Part shown: piece by piece, positions 1 through 7,677 of the stretch
Layout of the letters: every line of letters starts with the position of its first letter
How positions within the stretch are numbered: position 1 is the first letter of the stretch
Origin: Nostoc sp. FACHB-110
GTDB taxonomy: Bacteria > Cyanobacteriota > Cyanobacteriia > Cyanobacteriales > Nostocaceae
Length of the DNA: 64,000 nt
Direction: 5' to 3'
Assembly (NCBI RefSeq): GCF_014697425.1
Contig: NZ_JACJRU010000028.1
Span: forward strand, 38,854-102,853
Program-made: the position numbers and the translations under genes
The notes under the pieces: generated by a model
Seen by the model: only the letters and a program-made list of their open reading frames with translations
Databases searched by the model: none
What the model was told of the DNA's origin: nothing

Positions 1-125
1 TTCAACCCAAAGCGACACCACTCCTCAATGATGCGTAAGCCTTCACGAGTGCGGTCTAAATTAGCATCTAATATGCGGTAAACAACTTGCTGTATTTGCT
101 CTTTTTGGCTATACGGCTCGACCAT
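1..125 (-). CDS. thiE: Thiamine-phosphate synthase, N-terminal fragment cut by window edge
   Basis: Only the first 41 codons are present; the gene continues to the left of the window. The translation begins MVEPYSQKEQ and contains RILDANLDRTREGLRIIEEW, the N-terminal extension typical of cyanobacterial ThiE proteins, which couple HMP-pyrophosphate and thiazole phosphate to make thiamine phosphate. The ATG at 125 was chosen because GGAG lies eight bases upstream; an in-frame ATG at 173 would add 16 residues but has no ribosome binding site. The TIM-barrel catalytic part is outside the window, so the call rests on the N-terminal motif alone. Confidence 0.8.
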   Translation of the reverse strand, partial: MVEPYSQKEQIQQVVYRILDANLDRTREGLRIIEEWCRFGL

Positions 126-452
126 TACCACAACTCCATTAGTGCTTTCATCGTAACAGCCAGCCTCTTTCATATGTGCAATGTTTTTAACTTCATTATA
201 TTTATTCAGTAAAACGTATTAGGGAAAGTATGAAGTATGAAGTATAAAGTATGAAGTATGTAGATACCCTTTGGGTAGCTTCCCGCAGGGTAATTTCATC
301 CTTCAGTCTTCATCCTTAAAAGTTCTTACTCCCTATCTTTAATTACTTTGTCTTTAAAATAGCCAATCGGTCAATATTGTGGGTAACATTATCGACATAT
401 TAGTGTCTAAGGGTATAAGACTTTATTGTTATTTCTTAGGAGTCTTGTAAAA
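126..452. other. Divergent intergenic region with heptamer repeats
   Basis: This is the promoter region between thiE (minus) and the beta-helix protein gene (plus). It contains an AGTATGA-type tandem heptamer run at 227-260 and an AT-rich stretch before the downstream gene. No further gene or structured RNA was recognised. Confidence 0.6.
227..260. repeat. Short tandem heptamer repeat (AGTATGA type)
   Basis: About five copies of the heptamer AGTATGA, one of them degenerate (AGTATAA). The same family recurs at 6060-6108, 17440-17478 and 33222-33325. Such heptamer runs are a hallmark of heterocyst-forming cyanobacterial genomes. Confidence 0.85.
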
Positions 453-2312
453 ATGTTTTCCCCCATTATGTTGAGTCAACATCGGAGACTGGTACGCAAG
501 CTCATTGCCTTTGATAAACCATATCCACCTCTAGACTTAGCTATACTTATAGCTGTTGGTTACTCAGTCTTTTTTTATACGGTTGGTATGGGAGTGGCAG
601 GCTTAACGTTGCTGGCGATAAACGGCAGCGCCGTTGCTCAGATGCCATCTATACCAGATCGAATGCCCCTGGGTGAAAGAACACTTTCGCAGGTTAATGC
701 GGTGTTTGTCAACCCAAGTATTGGAGATGACACAACAGGTAACGGTAGCGATCGCACCCCCTACAAAACAATTACCCAAGCTCTGCGGGTAGCTACAGGT
801 AATACAACAATTATGCTAGCCCCCGGTAATTACAGTACCCAAACCGGAGAAGAGTTTCCATTGATGCTCAAAGCTGGTGTTTCTATTCAAGGAGATATCA
901 GTAACAAAGGTAATGGAGTGACAATTCAAGGTGGTGGTACATACCTAAGTCGCAGCTATGGCGGACAGAATGTCACGATTGTTGGTGCAAATCAAGCTAC
1001 GTTAACAGGGGTGACAGTCATTAATTCTCATCCCCGTGGTTATGGTTTGTGGATTGAATCTAGTAATCCCACAATTGCCGAAAATACATTTACAGGCAAC
1101 ACACAAGATGGTGTTGCAGTTAGTGGTAATGGTACACCGACAATTAGTAAAAATTATTTTTATCGCAATGGAGCTAACGGCATCACCCTTAGCGGTCATT
1201 CGCAAGCCAAAATCCAAGAAAATATATTTCAAGAAACAGGTTACGCAGTAAATATTACTCAAAATGCGGCTCCTATAGTCATAGGTAATCAAATTCAAAA
1301 CAACCGTGCTGGAGTTTTAGTCCAAGGAAAGGCGCAGCCGATTTTAAGGAATAATTTAATTGCCGATAGTCAAGAAGACGGTTTGGTAGCGATCGCTCAA
1401 GCTATGCCAAACTTAGGTACAGTTACAGAACCAGGCGGTAACGAATTTCGTAACAATGCTCGCTATGATATTAACGCTAATGCTGCTAAACAAGCGATCG
1501 CTGCGGCGGGAAATACCCTAGCTAGTCAAAAAATTGTCGGCAACGTAGATTTTAACGCTCAAGTTGCTACTGTTGCGGATAATTCTCAACCTCATCCAGC
1601 AAGTAACATTCTTCCTGTCACTACAACCGCCACCGTTGCAGAGCAGCCCCAACCTGCTACCACAAATAACATCGTCCCTGTCACAAATTCGACAACAGAA
1701 ATTACCTTCTCCGCCCCGCAAGTACCGAAAACGACTAACCAAGTTAGACCATTAGCCAAACCAATTGCGCGTAGACCTAACCCACAACCGCTTACGCCTC
1801 CCAAAGGTGGATTTCCTGTACCTAGCAGTGTAGCCGCACAACAACCAGCACCGAGAACTGAAGTTACGGCTTTACCAGTTCGACAATCAGCATCACCACA
1901 GCTGAATTACGTGCAGATTAATACTAACGCCATCGAATTTAGCGCGCCTGATGCTAACACCCAAACAACATCTAATCCTAGTGCCGCGCCTTTACCCGTT
2001 CCTGATGGTAATGTTCCTCTGGGTAACACTGCCAATATGCGAAAAGTATCAGTTCCCCAAACTAATACAACAGCTTATAATCCCAGCTATTTTCAGCCTG
2101 CTAGAGGGACACGTTACCGCATCATCGTAGAAGTAACCAACGACAAAGAACAACAATTAGTTAGATTTGTTGCCCCTGGTGCATTTTCGACAATTTGGCA
2201 AGGACGTAAAGTCATGCAAGCGGGAGTATTTAGCGATCGCGCCAATGCTGATGAAATGTTAAAAACACTCACAAGCAATGGGTTAAAAACCATTATGGAA
2301 CCATTGAATTAA
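453..2312 (+). CDS. DUF1565 right-handed beta-helix protein with SPOR-like C-terminus
   Basis: The 619-residue product has an N-terminal hydrophobic segment at about residues 33-56, ending near an AVAQ signal-cleavage-like site, so it is likely anchored or exported. A DUF1565 domain follows (FVNPSIGDDTTGNGSDRTPY, then the KTITQAL motif), leading into parallel beta-helix repeats to about residue 350. Next comes a long Pro/Thr/Asn-rich linker. The last 75 residues resemble a SPOR-type fold (QAGVFSDRANADEMLKTL), a domain that usually binds peptidoglycan. ATG 453 has TAGGAG ten bases upstream and is preferred over an in-frame TTG at 426. The family is common and uncharacterised in cyanobacteria; a cell-envelope role is inferred. 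Confidence 0.75.
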   Translation: MFSPIMLSQHRRLVRKLIAFDKPYPPLDLAILIAVGYSVFFYTVGMGVAGLTLLAINGSAVAQMPSIPDRMPLGERTLSQVNAVFVNPSIGDDTTGNGSDRTPYKTITQALRVATGNTTIMLAPGNYSTQTGEEFPLMLKAGVSIQGDISNKGNGVTIQGGGTYLSRSYGGQNVTIVGANQATLTGVTVINSHPRGYGLWIESSNPTIAENTFTGNTQDGVAVSGNGTPTISKNYFYRNGANGITLSGHSQAKIQENIFQETGYAVNITQNAAPIVIGNQIQNNRAGVLVQGKAQPILRNNLIADSQEDGLVAIAQAMPNLGTVTEPGGNEFRNNARYDINANAAKQAIAAAGNTLASQKIVGNVDFNAQVATVADNSQPHPASNILPVTTTATVAEQPQPATTNNIVPVTNSTTEITFSAPQVPKTTNQVRPLAKPIARRPNPQPLTPPKGGFPVPSSVAAQQPAPRTEVTALPVRQSASPQLNYVQINTNAIEFSAPDANTQTTSNPSAAPLPVPDGNVPLGNTANMRKVSVPQTNTTAYNPSYFQPARGTRYRIIVEVTNDKEQQLVRFVAPGAFSTIWQGRKVMQAGVFSDRANADEMLKTLTSNGLKTIMEPLN

Positions 2313-2357
2313 ATTAACAATCCATCCTCATAACTCTGTAGAAAAATAGCTTCTGTT

Positions 2358-2384
2358 CAGCCTGTTTACACAGGCTGTTTTTTT
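2358..2384 (+). terminator. Rho-independent terminator of the beta-helix gene
   Basis: A perfect 7-bp stem CAGCCTG/CAGGCTG with a 6-base loop is followed directly by seven T residues. It lies 46 bases after the stop codon. Confidence 0.9.
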
Positions 2385-2393
2385 CACCCTATT

Positions 2394-2425
2394 GAGTGCT
2401 GAGTGCTGAGTGCTGAGTGCTGAGT
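2394..2425. repeat. Short tandem heptamer repeat (GAGTGCT type)
   Basis: Four full copies plus a partial copy of GAGTGCT. The reverse complement form (ACTCAGC) recurs at 16531-16547 and inside a coding sequence at 23621-23695. Confidence 0.9.
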
Positions 2426-2552
2426 AAGAAAAAGAGTACTCAGTATTTTCTCACTCTTGGTTATGCCCCGCCCCTTGTGGGCAGTCTTTTAACTCAGCAC
2501 TCTTCACCCTTCACGTTAATCAGCAATGCCAACTTTATCAGCACCAACTTAG

Positions 2553-2762
2553 TTAATCGTCTAATAAACTCATTAATGCGTCTAATTCAGGGTCTTGAGA
2601 CTGAGATAACTTAAATCTTAATTCTAAAATTTGGCTTTCTAAGGCCGCAGAAGTATAGATCAAGTTGGATTCTTGAGCAATTTTTAACTGACTTTCTTTA
2701 ATTCTGATTTTCCGCACTAAGTCGTTGACAATATCTACTGATTCACAATCTTGAGAAATCAT
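2553..2762 (-). CDS. Small coiled-coil hypothetical protein (69 aa)
   Basis: The 69-residue acidic protein is almost wholly predicted helical, with heptad-like spacing from residue 10 to 55 and an Asp-rich end (LDALMSLLDD). An AGGTG ribosome binding site lies about eight bases before the ATG. No domain was recognised. It is the only good reading frame between the beta-helix gene and the MITE. Small acidic coiled-coil proteins of this kind are common in filamentous cyanobacteria, but no function can be given. Confidence 0.55.
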   Translation of the reverse strand: MISQDCESVDIVNDLVRKIRIKESQLKIAQESNLIYTSAALESQILELRFKLSQSQDPELDALMSLLDD

Positions 2763-3600
2763 AGTCTGACACCTATTAAATTTCTGAGAGTAAAGTGAAA
2801 TTTATTGTTTGTTTTGTCTATAGCAATCCTATTTGATTTATAAATTACTCAAGGAGCCTAAGAATAGGGTTAAGGAAGTGAATTTATTTACGTTTCATTT
2901 AGGACTGTTATAGATAAGGTTGGATTTTAATTTTGAGTAGAAATTTTACATTGTTCTGGCTAAGAGCGATCGCTAATTTATGCTTATTTAAGAAAATTAG
3001 TAAACCTTAAATGTTAGAGGATGTTTGACAAGTATTGGGCGAATAGAATTCGCTACTACACAAGCAAAGTCCACCTGCGTGGACTAAGACAAAATCAAGG
3101 TTTTCAAACCCAAGTAGCTGGATTTCGTCTATGTAGCCAAGCCACTGCGTTGGGCGGGTTCCCCGACTCCCTCAGTGGCGCGCGATTTCCAATCGCTTTT
3201 TAAACAACCTCTGAGACTTTGTTAATTATTGTTACAATTAATTATATTTACTAGTGCTTATAGCTACTTTTATCTTTTCCGGGTTGGTAACAACAACTAC
3301 TCACTGCTACTAATTTAGAGTTATTGCCAGTATTTTTCATTAAAATCTAGTTATTTTTTAGAACTAAACGCAAAAAACAATCAGTAAGTCAAGATAGGTT
3401 GATATATGGATTGCTAATCAGTTGCTGGAAAATATCGTTTATATCTGCTTTGCATCAATCATCAAAACAGTTTGTTATCTCATCCCAGTTAAAGTGATTG
3501 ACATTAATTCTCATTTGCTTTAAGTTATTTTGAGAATATTTTGTCGGCTATGCTGGCGAGAATAATAGGTAAATTCCTCTAGAGGCTTGAGAAATCGTAC
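2763..3600. other. Long intergenic region containing a MITE
   Basis: Apart from the MITE at 3017-3211, this region is AT-rich with no reading frame that looks genuine. One HIP1 site (GCGATCGC) lies at about 2967. The stretch 3215-3600 presumably holds the exbB promoter; no convincing Fur-type palindrome was found by eye. Confidence 0.5.
3017..3211. mobile_element. MITE with IS5-like ends and internal palindrome
   Basis: The element starts GAGGATGTTTGACAAGT and ends AAACAACCTC, giving imperfect inverted ends. It is flanked by TTA on the left and TGA on the right, which fits the TNA target of the IS1031 group of IS5 elements with one later change. Its left end matches the IS left end at 63895 in about 15 of 19 positions. 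Inside are an EcoRI-centred segment also found at 36405 and a 39-bp palindrome (3141-3179) of the family inserted in the Uma2 gene at 31375. It encodes no transposase. Confidence 0.65.
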
Positions 3601-4254
3601 ATGGATATTAAAAATGTGTTTGTAGCTGGTGGCGTAGTGATGTGGCCACTGCTATTTTTTTCGGTATTGGCGGTAGCGTTAATTATTGAACGGTTAAAGT
3701 TTTGGGTTAAAATCAGCAGAAGTCAGCAACGCGTAGTCCGAGATGTTTTAAATACTTACCGTCTAGATAATGTTGTAACTGCTATTGAGATACTGCAAAA
3801 GAATGCAGATTTACCCATTGCCCGAATTTTTTTAGCGGCTTTGGAATTAGAAGAACCGACTCCAGAAGAATTTCGCTTGGCTTTAGAAAGTGAAGCCCAA
3901 GCAGAGATACCTTTGCTGAAAAGATTTACGACAATCTTTGATACTATTATTTCTCTTGCACCTTTATTAGGTCTTCTGGGTACTGTATTAGGCTTGATTG
4001 CGTCTTTCGCTTCTCTCAATTTAGGGGATGTAGGCGGAACCAAAACGGCTGGGGTAACTAGCGGTATTAGTGAAGCATTGGTATCAACAGCATCAGGGTT
4101 AGTTGTAGCTATTTTTACATTATTTTTTGCTAATACTTTTCGCGGACTTTATCAAAGACAAATAGCATTGATTCAAGAATACGGTGGAGAATTAGAATTA
4201 CTTTACCGTCGTCGCTACGAACGAGGAGATAAAGTGTATGCGTCTTCAAGATGA
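3601..4254 (+). CDS. exbB: ExbB/TolQ/MotA-family proton channel subunit
   Basis: The 217-residue inner-membrane protein shows the family pattern: one TM near residues 8-28 (VVMWPLLFFSVLAVALIIER), a cytoplasmic loop, and two TMs near 118-140 and 160-182. The signature stretches APLLGLLGTVLGLIASF and GLVVAIFTLFFANTF are present. With ExbD it forms the proton-driven motor that energises TonB-dependent outer-membrane uptake. It overlaps the next gene by 17 bases, showing translational coupling. No tonB or receptor gene is adjacent, so the transported substrate (iron or other) cannot be named from this window. Confidence 0.9.
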   Translation: MDIKNVFVAGGVVMWPLLFFSVLAVALIIERLKFWVKISRSQQRVVRDVLNTYRLDNVVTAIEILQKNADLPIARIFLAALELEEPTPEEFRLALESEAQAEIPLLKRFTTIFDTIISLAPLLGLLGTVLGLIASFASLNLGDVGGTKTAGVTSGISEALVSTASGLVVAIFTLFFANTFRGLYQRQIALIQEYGGELELLYRRRYERGDKVYASSR

Positions 4255-4636
4255 GCCTGATATTCCAGCACAAATTAATATTGTGCCAATGATTGATGTC
4301 ATATTTGCAATTTTGACATTTTTTATCATGTCAACCTTGTATTTGACTCGTTCTGAGGGTTTACCAGTTAATTTACCTCAAGCCAGTACGGCAAAAACAG
4401 AACGCCCAGCACAGGTAACAGTAACAATTAATAGTGCTGGCGAATTATTTTTAAACAAGGAAGCGGTAAGTTTAGAACAATTAGAAGCCAGAGTAAGACA
4501 AAAAGTCGAACCACAACAGCAATTAATGGTGGTACTAAATGCTGATGAAGCAGTGAACCACGGTAAAGTTGTAGCTGTGATGGATAAAATTCGCCGCATT
4601 GAAGGTGCAAAGTTAGGCATTGCTACTCGCAAATAG
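4238..4636 (+). CDS. exbD: ExbD/TolR-family biopolymer transport protein
   Basis: The 132-residue protein has one N-terminal TM containing the family's essential Asp (PMIDVIF, Asp20), followed by a periplasmic domain ending in the typical HGKVVAVMDKIRRIEGAKLG region. It partners with the ExbB encoded just upstream to convert proton flow into work on a TonB-like protein. The ATG at 4238 lies inside the exbB 3' end and has GAGGAG about ten bases upstream. A stem-loop terminator follows at 4668. Confidence 0.9.
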   Translation: MRLQDEPDIPAQINIVPMIDVIFAILTFFIMSTLYLTRSEGLPVNLPQASTAKTERPAQVTVTINSAGELFLNKEAVSLEQLEARVRQKVEPQQQLMVVLNADEAVNHGKVVAVMDKIRRIEGAKLGIATRK

Positions 4637-4667
4637 TTGCAGTAGCGATAATAACTATGATGATGCT

Positions 4668-4700
4668 GGCACAGAGAAAAAAGTAGGTTTTCTTTGTGCC
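4668..4700 (+). terminator. Terminator hairpin after exbD
   Basis: A 13-bp near-perfect stem (GGCACAGAGAAAA pairing with TTTTCTTTGTGCC) with a 7-base loop is followed by an A-rich tract. The stem itself carries an internal T run. It probably ends the exbBD transcript. Confidence 0.7.
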
Positions 4701-4932
4701 TAAAAAATAGGGAGTAGATTTGGATAGCAGGTGACAGCTTGTAAGCTGATATCATGTCTAGTACAAAGACTTATCATCAAGACCGCAGGGGGCAGGGAGC
4801 AGGGAGAGTTTTATCTTTCTGCACAGATGAGTTGAATCATAACTGATTTGCCGGACATGAGATGACAAACCTTTTTCTCTTTGAGTTTTATCGTTGATCA
4901 ATGTCTTCACTATCTTGGCTATGTATTGATTT

Positions 4933-5394
4933 ATGGAATCAATTCAAAATTGCTTGACTTTGACGCAACGTCAACCACCGAATCCTGATGTTGTGGTAAG
5001 TTTGACTCTGGCATTGACAGCCCAAGAACGCACCCGCAGCCGTCATCGCTTTGAAACGGAGGATGGACAGGTTGTGTTTTTGCGTTTACCTAGGGGGACT
5101 GTACTGCGGGATGGTGATATTTTGCAAGCTGAAACTGATGGTAGTTTAATTAGAGTTGTTGCGAAAGCAGAACCAGTGCTGAGTGTGTTCGCTTCAACGC
5201 CACTTTTATTAATGCGGGCAGTATATCATTTAGGAAATCGTCATGTGGCTGTAGAAATTACCCCAAGTTATTTACGCTTATCGCCTGACTCGGTGTTACG
5301 GACGATGTTGGAACAGTTGGGGTTAGAAGTTATCGAGGAAGTTACACCATTTCAGCCAGAATTAGGCGCTTATGGACATCACTCTCACGAATAG
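4933..5394 (+). CDS. ureE: Urease accessory protein UreE, nickel chaperone
   Basis: The 153-residue protein has the UreE N-terminal beta domain (RSRHRFETEDGQVVFLRLPR, LRDGDIL) and the ferredoxin-like metal-binding domain (YHLGNRHVAVEI, with the conserved GNRH histidine). The C-terminus is a short His-rich tail (GHHSHE), much shorter than the poly-His tail of Klebsiella UreE. It delivers nickel to the UreFGH complex during urease maturation. It overlaps ureF by 23 bases. The urease structural genes are not in the window. Confidence 0.93.
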   Translation: MESIQNCLTLTQRQPPNPDVVVSLTLALTAQERTRSRHRFETEDGQVVFLRLPRGTVLRDGDILQAETDGSLIRVVAKAEPVLSVFASTPLLLMRAVYHLGNRHVAVEITPSYLRLSPDSVLRTMLEQLGLEVIEEVTPFQPELGAYGHHSHE

Positions 5395-6058
5395 CCAGTT
5401 TTTGTGGATTTTGCAGTTAGCCAGCCCAGCTTTACCTGTTGGTGCTTATAGTTATTCTGAAGGGTTGGAAACTTTAGTAGAAGCAGGAATAGTTTCTCAG
5501 CCAGAAGCATTAAAGCAGTGGTTAACCTCAGAACTGCGTTATGGGGCAATTAGGTTAGAGGCGGCGGTGATGTTACGCGCTGTGGAATCTGTAAAAATGG
5601 GAGATTTAGAAAGATTGTGTTATTGGAATTGCTGGTTATCAGCAGCGCGAGAAACGCAAGAGTTACGTAATTCTAGCTGGCAGATGGGCCGATCGCTTGC
5701 CCAATTACTTGGTAAACTACAACCACAACTGCTGCATACTATTAATAGTGTGGGAAATCCTTGTAATTATGCGATCGCTTTTGGCATCGCTGCCACCCAT
5801 TATCAAATTAATCCTAACGTTGCTATGCTGGCATATCTGCATAGTTGGGCAACTAATCTCATCACCGCCGGAGTCAAACTCATTCCCCTCGGACAAACCA
5901 CAGGACAAGAATTATTACTTTATCTACAACCATTAATTAGTGCTGCTGTGCAAGAAATTTTAGTTTTAGCAGATGATGAACTGAGTTGTTGTAGCTGGGG
6001 TTTATCCTTAGCAAGTATGCAGCATGAAACCCAATATACAAGGTTGTTTAGAAGTTGA
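5372..6058 (+). CDS. ureF: Urease accessory protein UreF
   Basis: The 228-residue all-helical protein has the usual UreF landmarks: LQLASPALPVGAYSYSEGLE near the N-terminus and AYLHSWATNLITAGVKLIPLGQTTGQ in the C-terminal half. UreF bridges UreG and the urease apoprotein and acts as a gate for nickel insertion. Its start lies within ureE, and a heptamer repeat begins two bases after its stop codon. Length is normal for the family. Confidence 0.93.
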   Translation: MDITLTNSQFLWILQLASPALPVGAYSYSEGLETLVEAGIVSQPEALKQWLTSELRYGAIRLEAAVMLRAVESVKMGDLERLCYWNCWLSAARETQELRNSSWQMGRSLAQLLGKLQPQLLHTINSVGNPCNYAIAFGIAATHYQINPNVAMLAYLHSWATNLITAGVKLIPLGQTTGQELLLYLQPLISAAVQEILVLADDELSCCSWGLSLASMQHETQYTRLFRS

Positions 6059-6059
6059 G

Positions 6060-6108
6060 GATGAAGTGTGAAGTATGAAGTATGAAGTATGAAGTATGAA
6101 GTGTGAAA
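6060..6108. repeat. Short tandem heptamer repeat after ureF
   Basis: About six copies of GAAGTATGA-register heptamers (variants AGTATGA and AGTGTGA) fill the gap between ureF and the small DUF6887 gene. Confidence 0.85.
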
Positions 6109-6139
6109 TTTCATCATCGAAGTTGGGAGTTTTACGAAG

Positions 6140-6334
6140 ATGACTAAGCCTGATTTTACTCAAATGACTCGTCAAGAATTAAAAGCTTATATCCGACAAC
6201 ACCCTACTGATGATGAAGCTATCAGAGAGTTATTCATCAAACGTCGTAGTCCTGATGCTAAAATTTATCCCTTCCCATATAACATGACTAAAGAAGAGTT
6301 AACAGATATTTTCCGTCCCAAGAATACTAACTAA
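6140..6334 (+). CDS. DUF6887-like small protein (64 aa)
   Basis: The 64-residue protein reads MTKPDFTQMTRQELKAYIRQ near its start and has a second helix-turn segment (MTKEELTDIFRP) at the end. This matches the small cyanobacterial DUF6887 pattern as recalled. Function is unknown. The family is often found in accessory or toxin-antitoxin-like settings, but here it sits alone between ureF and ureG, on the same strand, without the usual DUF6888-type partner visible. Its presence inside the urease accessory cluster looks like a later insertion. Confidence 0.65.
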   Translation: MTKPDFTQMTRQELKAYIRQHPTDDEAIRELFIKRRSPDAKIYPFPYNMTKEELTDIFRPKNTN

Positions 6335-6542
6335 GAAGTTGTTTACAGAGTAAAAATTAAGGGCATTGCTGATTAGTGGGATGTTTTTTGTTTCGCGCAA
6401 AGGCGCAAAGGCGCGAAGAATCAATATTTTATTTTTGTTAAACATCTCAATTCATCCCGTATTTATGCAACGCCAAATTAAGTTACTGTCTTTTATATTG
6501 CAGTGCATTACAGCTTCAACCTAAAGCACCCACTTAAGATTT

Positions 6543-6583
6543 ACTAATGACTATTGACCATTGACCATTGACAAATGACTATG
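6543..6583. repeat. Heptamer repeat (TGACCAT/TGACTAT) overlapping ureG start
   Basis: Five to six copies of a TGACYAT-type heptamer run from AATGACTAT through TTGACCATTGACC to AATGACTATGACC. The last copies supply both candidate ATG codons of ureG (6575 and 6581), leaving no Shine-Dalgarno sequence upstream of either. Confidence 0.85.
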
Positions 6584-7177
6584 ACCGCATTTCGAGTAGG
6601 TGTTGCTGGCCCTGTTGGTTCGGGGAAGACGGCGTTAGTAGATGCGTTGTGTAAAGCGTTACGCGACGAGTATCATATTGCAGTGGTGACGAATGATATT
6701 TATACTCAGGAAGATGCACAGTATTTAGTGCGTTCTCAGGCTTTACCAAGCGATCGCATTTTGGGTGTGGAAACTGGCGGCTGTCCGCACACAGCAATTC
6801 GTGAAGATGCTTCGATGAATCTGGCGGCAATTGAACAATTAGAACAGCGTTTCCTGAATTTAGATTTAGTCTTTTTAGAAAGCGGTGGCGATAATTTAGC
6901 CGCTACCTTTAGTCCTGAATTAGTAGATTTAACAATCTATGTGATTGATGTGGCTGCTGGTGATAAAATTCCCCGCAAAGGTGGGCCAGGAATTACAAAA
7001 TCTGATTTATTGGTGATTAATAAAATTGACCTTGCACCATTCGTCGGTGCAGATTTAGGCGTGATGGAAAGAGATGCTAAAAAAATGCGCGGTGAGAAAC
7101 CTTTTATTTTTACAAATTTAAAAACTCAATCGGGTCTAGTAGATGTCATTAACTTTGTGATTAAACATCTAGCATAA
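6575..7177 (+). CDS. ureG: Urease accessory GTPase UreG
   Basis: The 200-residue SIMIBI GTPase has the P-loop GPVGSGKT (residues 12-19), the invariant metal-binding motif GGCPHTAIREDASMN, the switch element ESGGDNLAATFSPEL, and the guanine-specificity motif NKIDLAP. It hydrolyses GTP to drive nickel transfer from UreE to urease. ATG 6575 or 6581 can serve as start; both lie within a heptamer repeat. A palindrome resembling a terminator follows at 7191. Confidence 0.95.
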   Translation: MTMTAFRVGVAGPVGSGKTALVDALCKALRDEYHIAVVTNDIYTQEDAQYLVRSQALPSDRILGVETGGCPHTAIREDASMNLAAIEQLEQRFLNLDLVFLESGGDNLAATFSPELVDLTIYVIDVAAGDKIPRKGGPGITKSDLLVINKIDLAPFVGADLGVMERDAKKMRGEKPFIFTNLKTQSGLVDVINFVIKHLA

Positions 7178-7190
7178 AGAATACTGAAAA

Positions 7191-7221
7191 GATACCCGAC
7201 TTATTGAATAAGCCGGGTATC
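7191..7221 (+). terminator. Palindrome after ureG, possible terminator
   Basis: GATACCCGACTTA and TAAGCCGGGTATC form a 13-bp stem with one mismatch and a five-base loop. No T run follows, so it may act as an RNA-end stabiliser instead of a classic terminator. It belongs to a family of CCCCGACTT/AAGTCGGGG hairpins seen at 21631, 27651 and, degenerate, at 20452 and 34477. Confidence 0.6.
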
Positions 7222-7677
7222 TGAAGTTTGCTTGTGTCAGGAAAATAAAGTCTAATATAATAGCAAATTTCTTTTCGTTTGCCTTCTACCTAGTGCTTTA
7301 TTGTCGGATGATTTTCCTCCAGCTAAAGTTAACAAATGGTAGAGTTAAAATAAGTGAGAGCCTAAATAATTTATTTGGAATTGTAGAAATATTTGCCAAC
7401 TAACTTCAGCACAGTTTAGTTGGATTTATCCAGTAAAGGTTATTCTTAACAACGCTTAAACTAACGTCTTGCCTCCTTAATAGACTGATGTCTATGAATG
7501 GGGCAGTCCTTAATTTATAGCTAAATCCATAATTCTTCAACTAAATATTATCGAACTGCTAAACAGCAGCAATATGCAGTTCTTTTGTTTTTCATCATTA
7601 ATCTAAATTTTTATGCTCACCTACCCTCGTCGATTGGCAGGGTAACTACTCCTTTCAACTTCCCCAAGGATATAGCA
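7222..7677. other. Long leader of the poly-HAMP kinase gene
   Basis: About 450 bases precede the kinase start. No reading frame here looks coding. The last 100 bases carry AAGG nine bases before ATG 7678. An extended 5' untranslated region or distant promoter is likely, but no operator could be defined. Confidence 0.45.

Noticed and set aside
3021..3203. 60-codon frame between 3.0 and 3.2 kb
   Set aside because: It lies wholly inside the MITE.
3215..3600. Fur box upstream of exbB
   Set aside because: AT-rich inverted fragments are present but none resembles the 19-bp Fur consensus closely enough.
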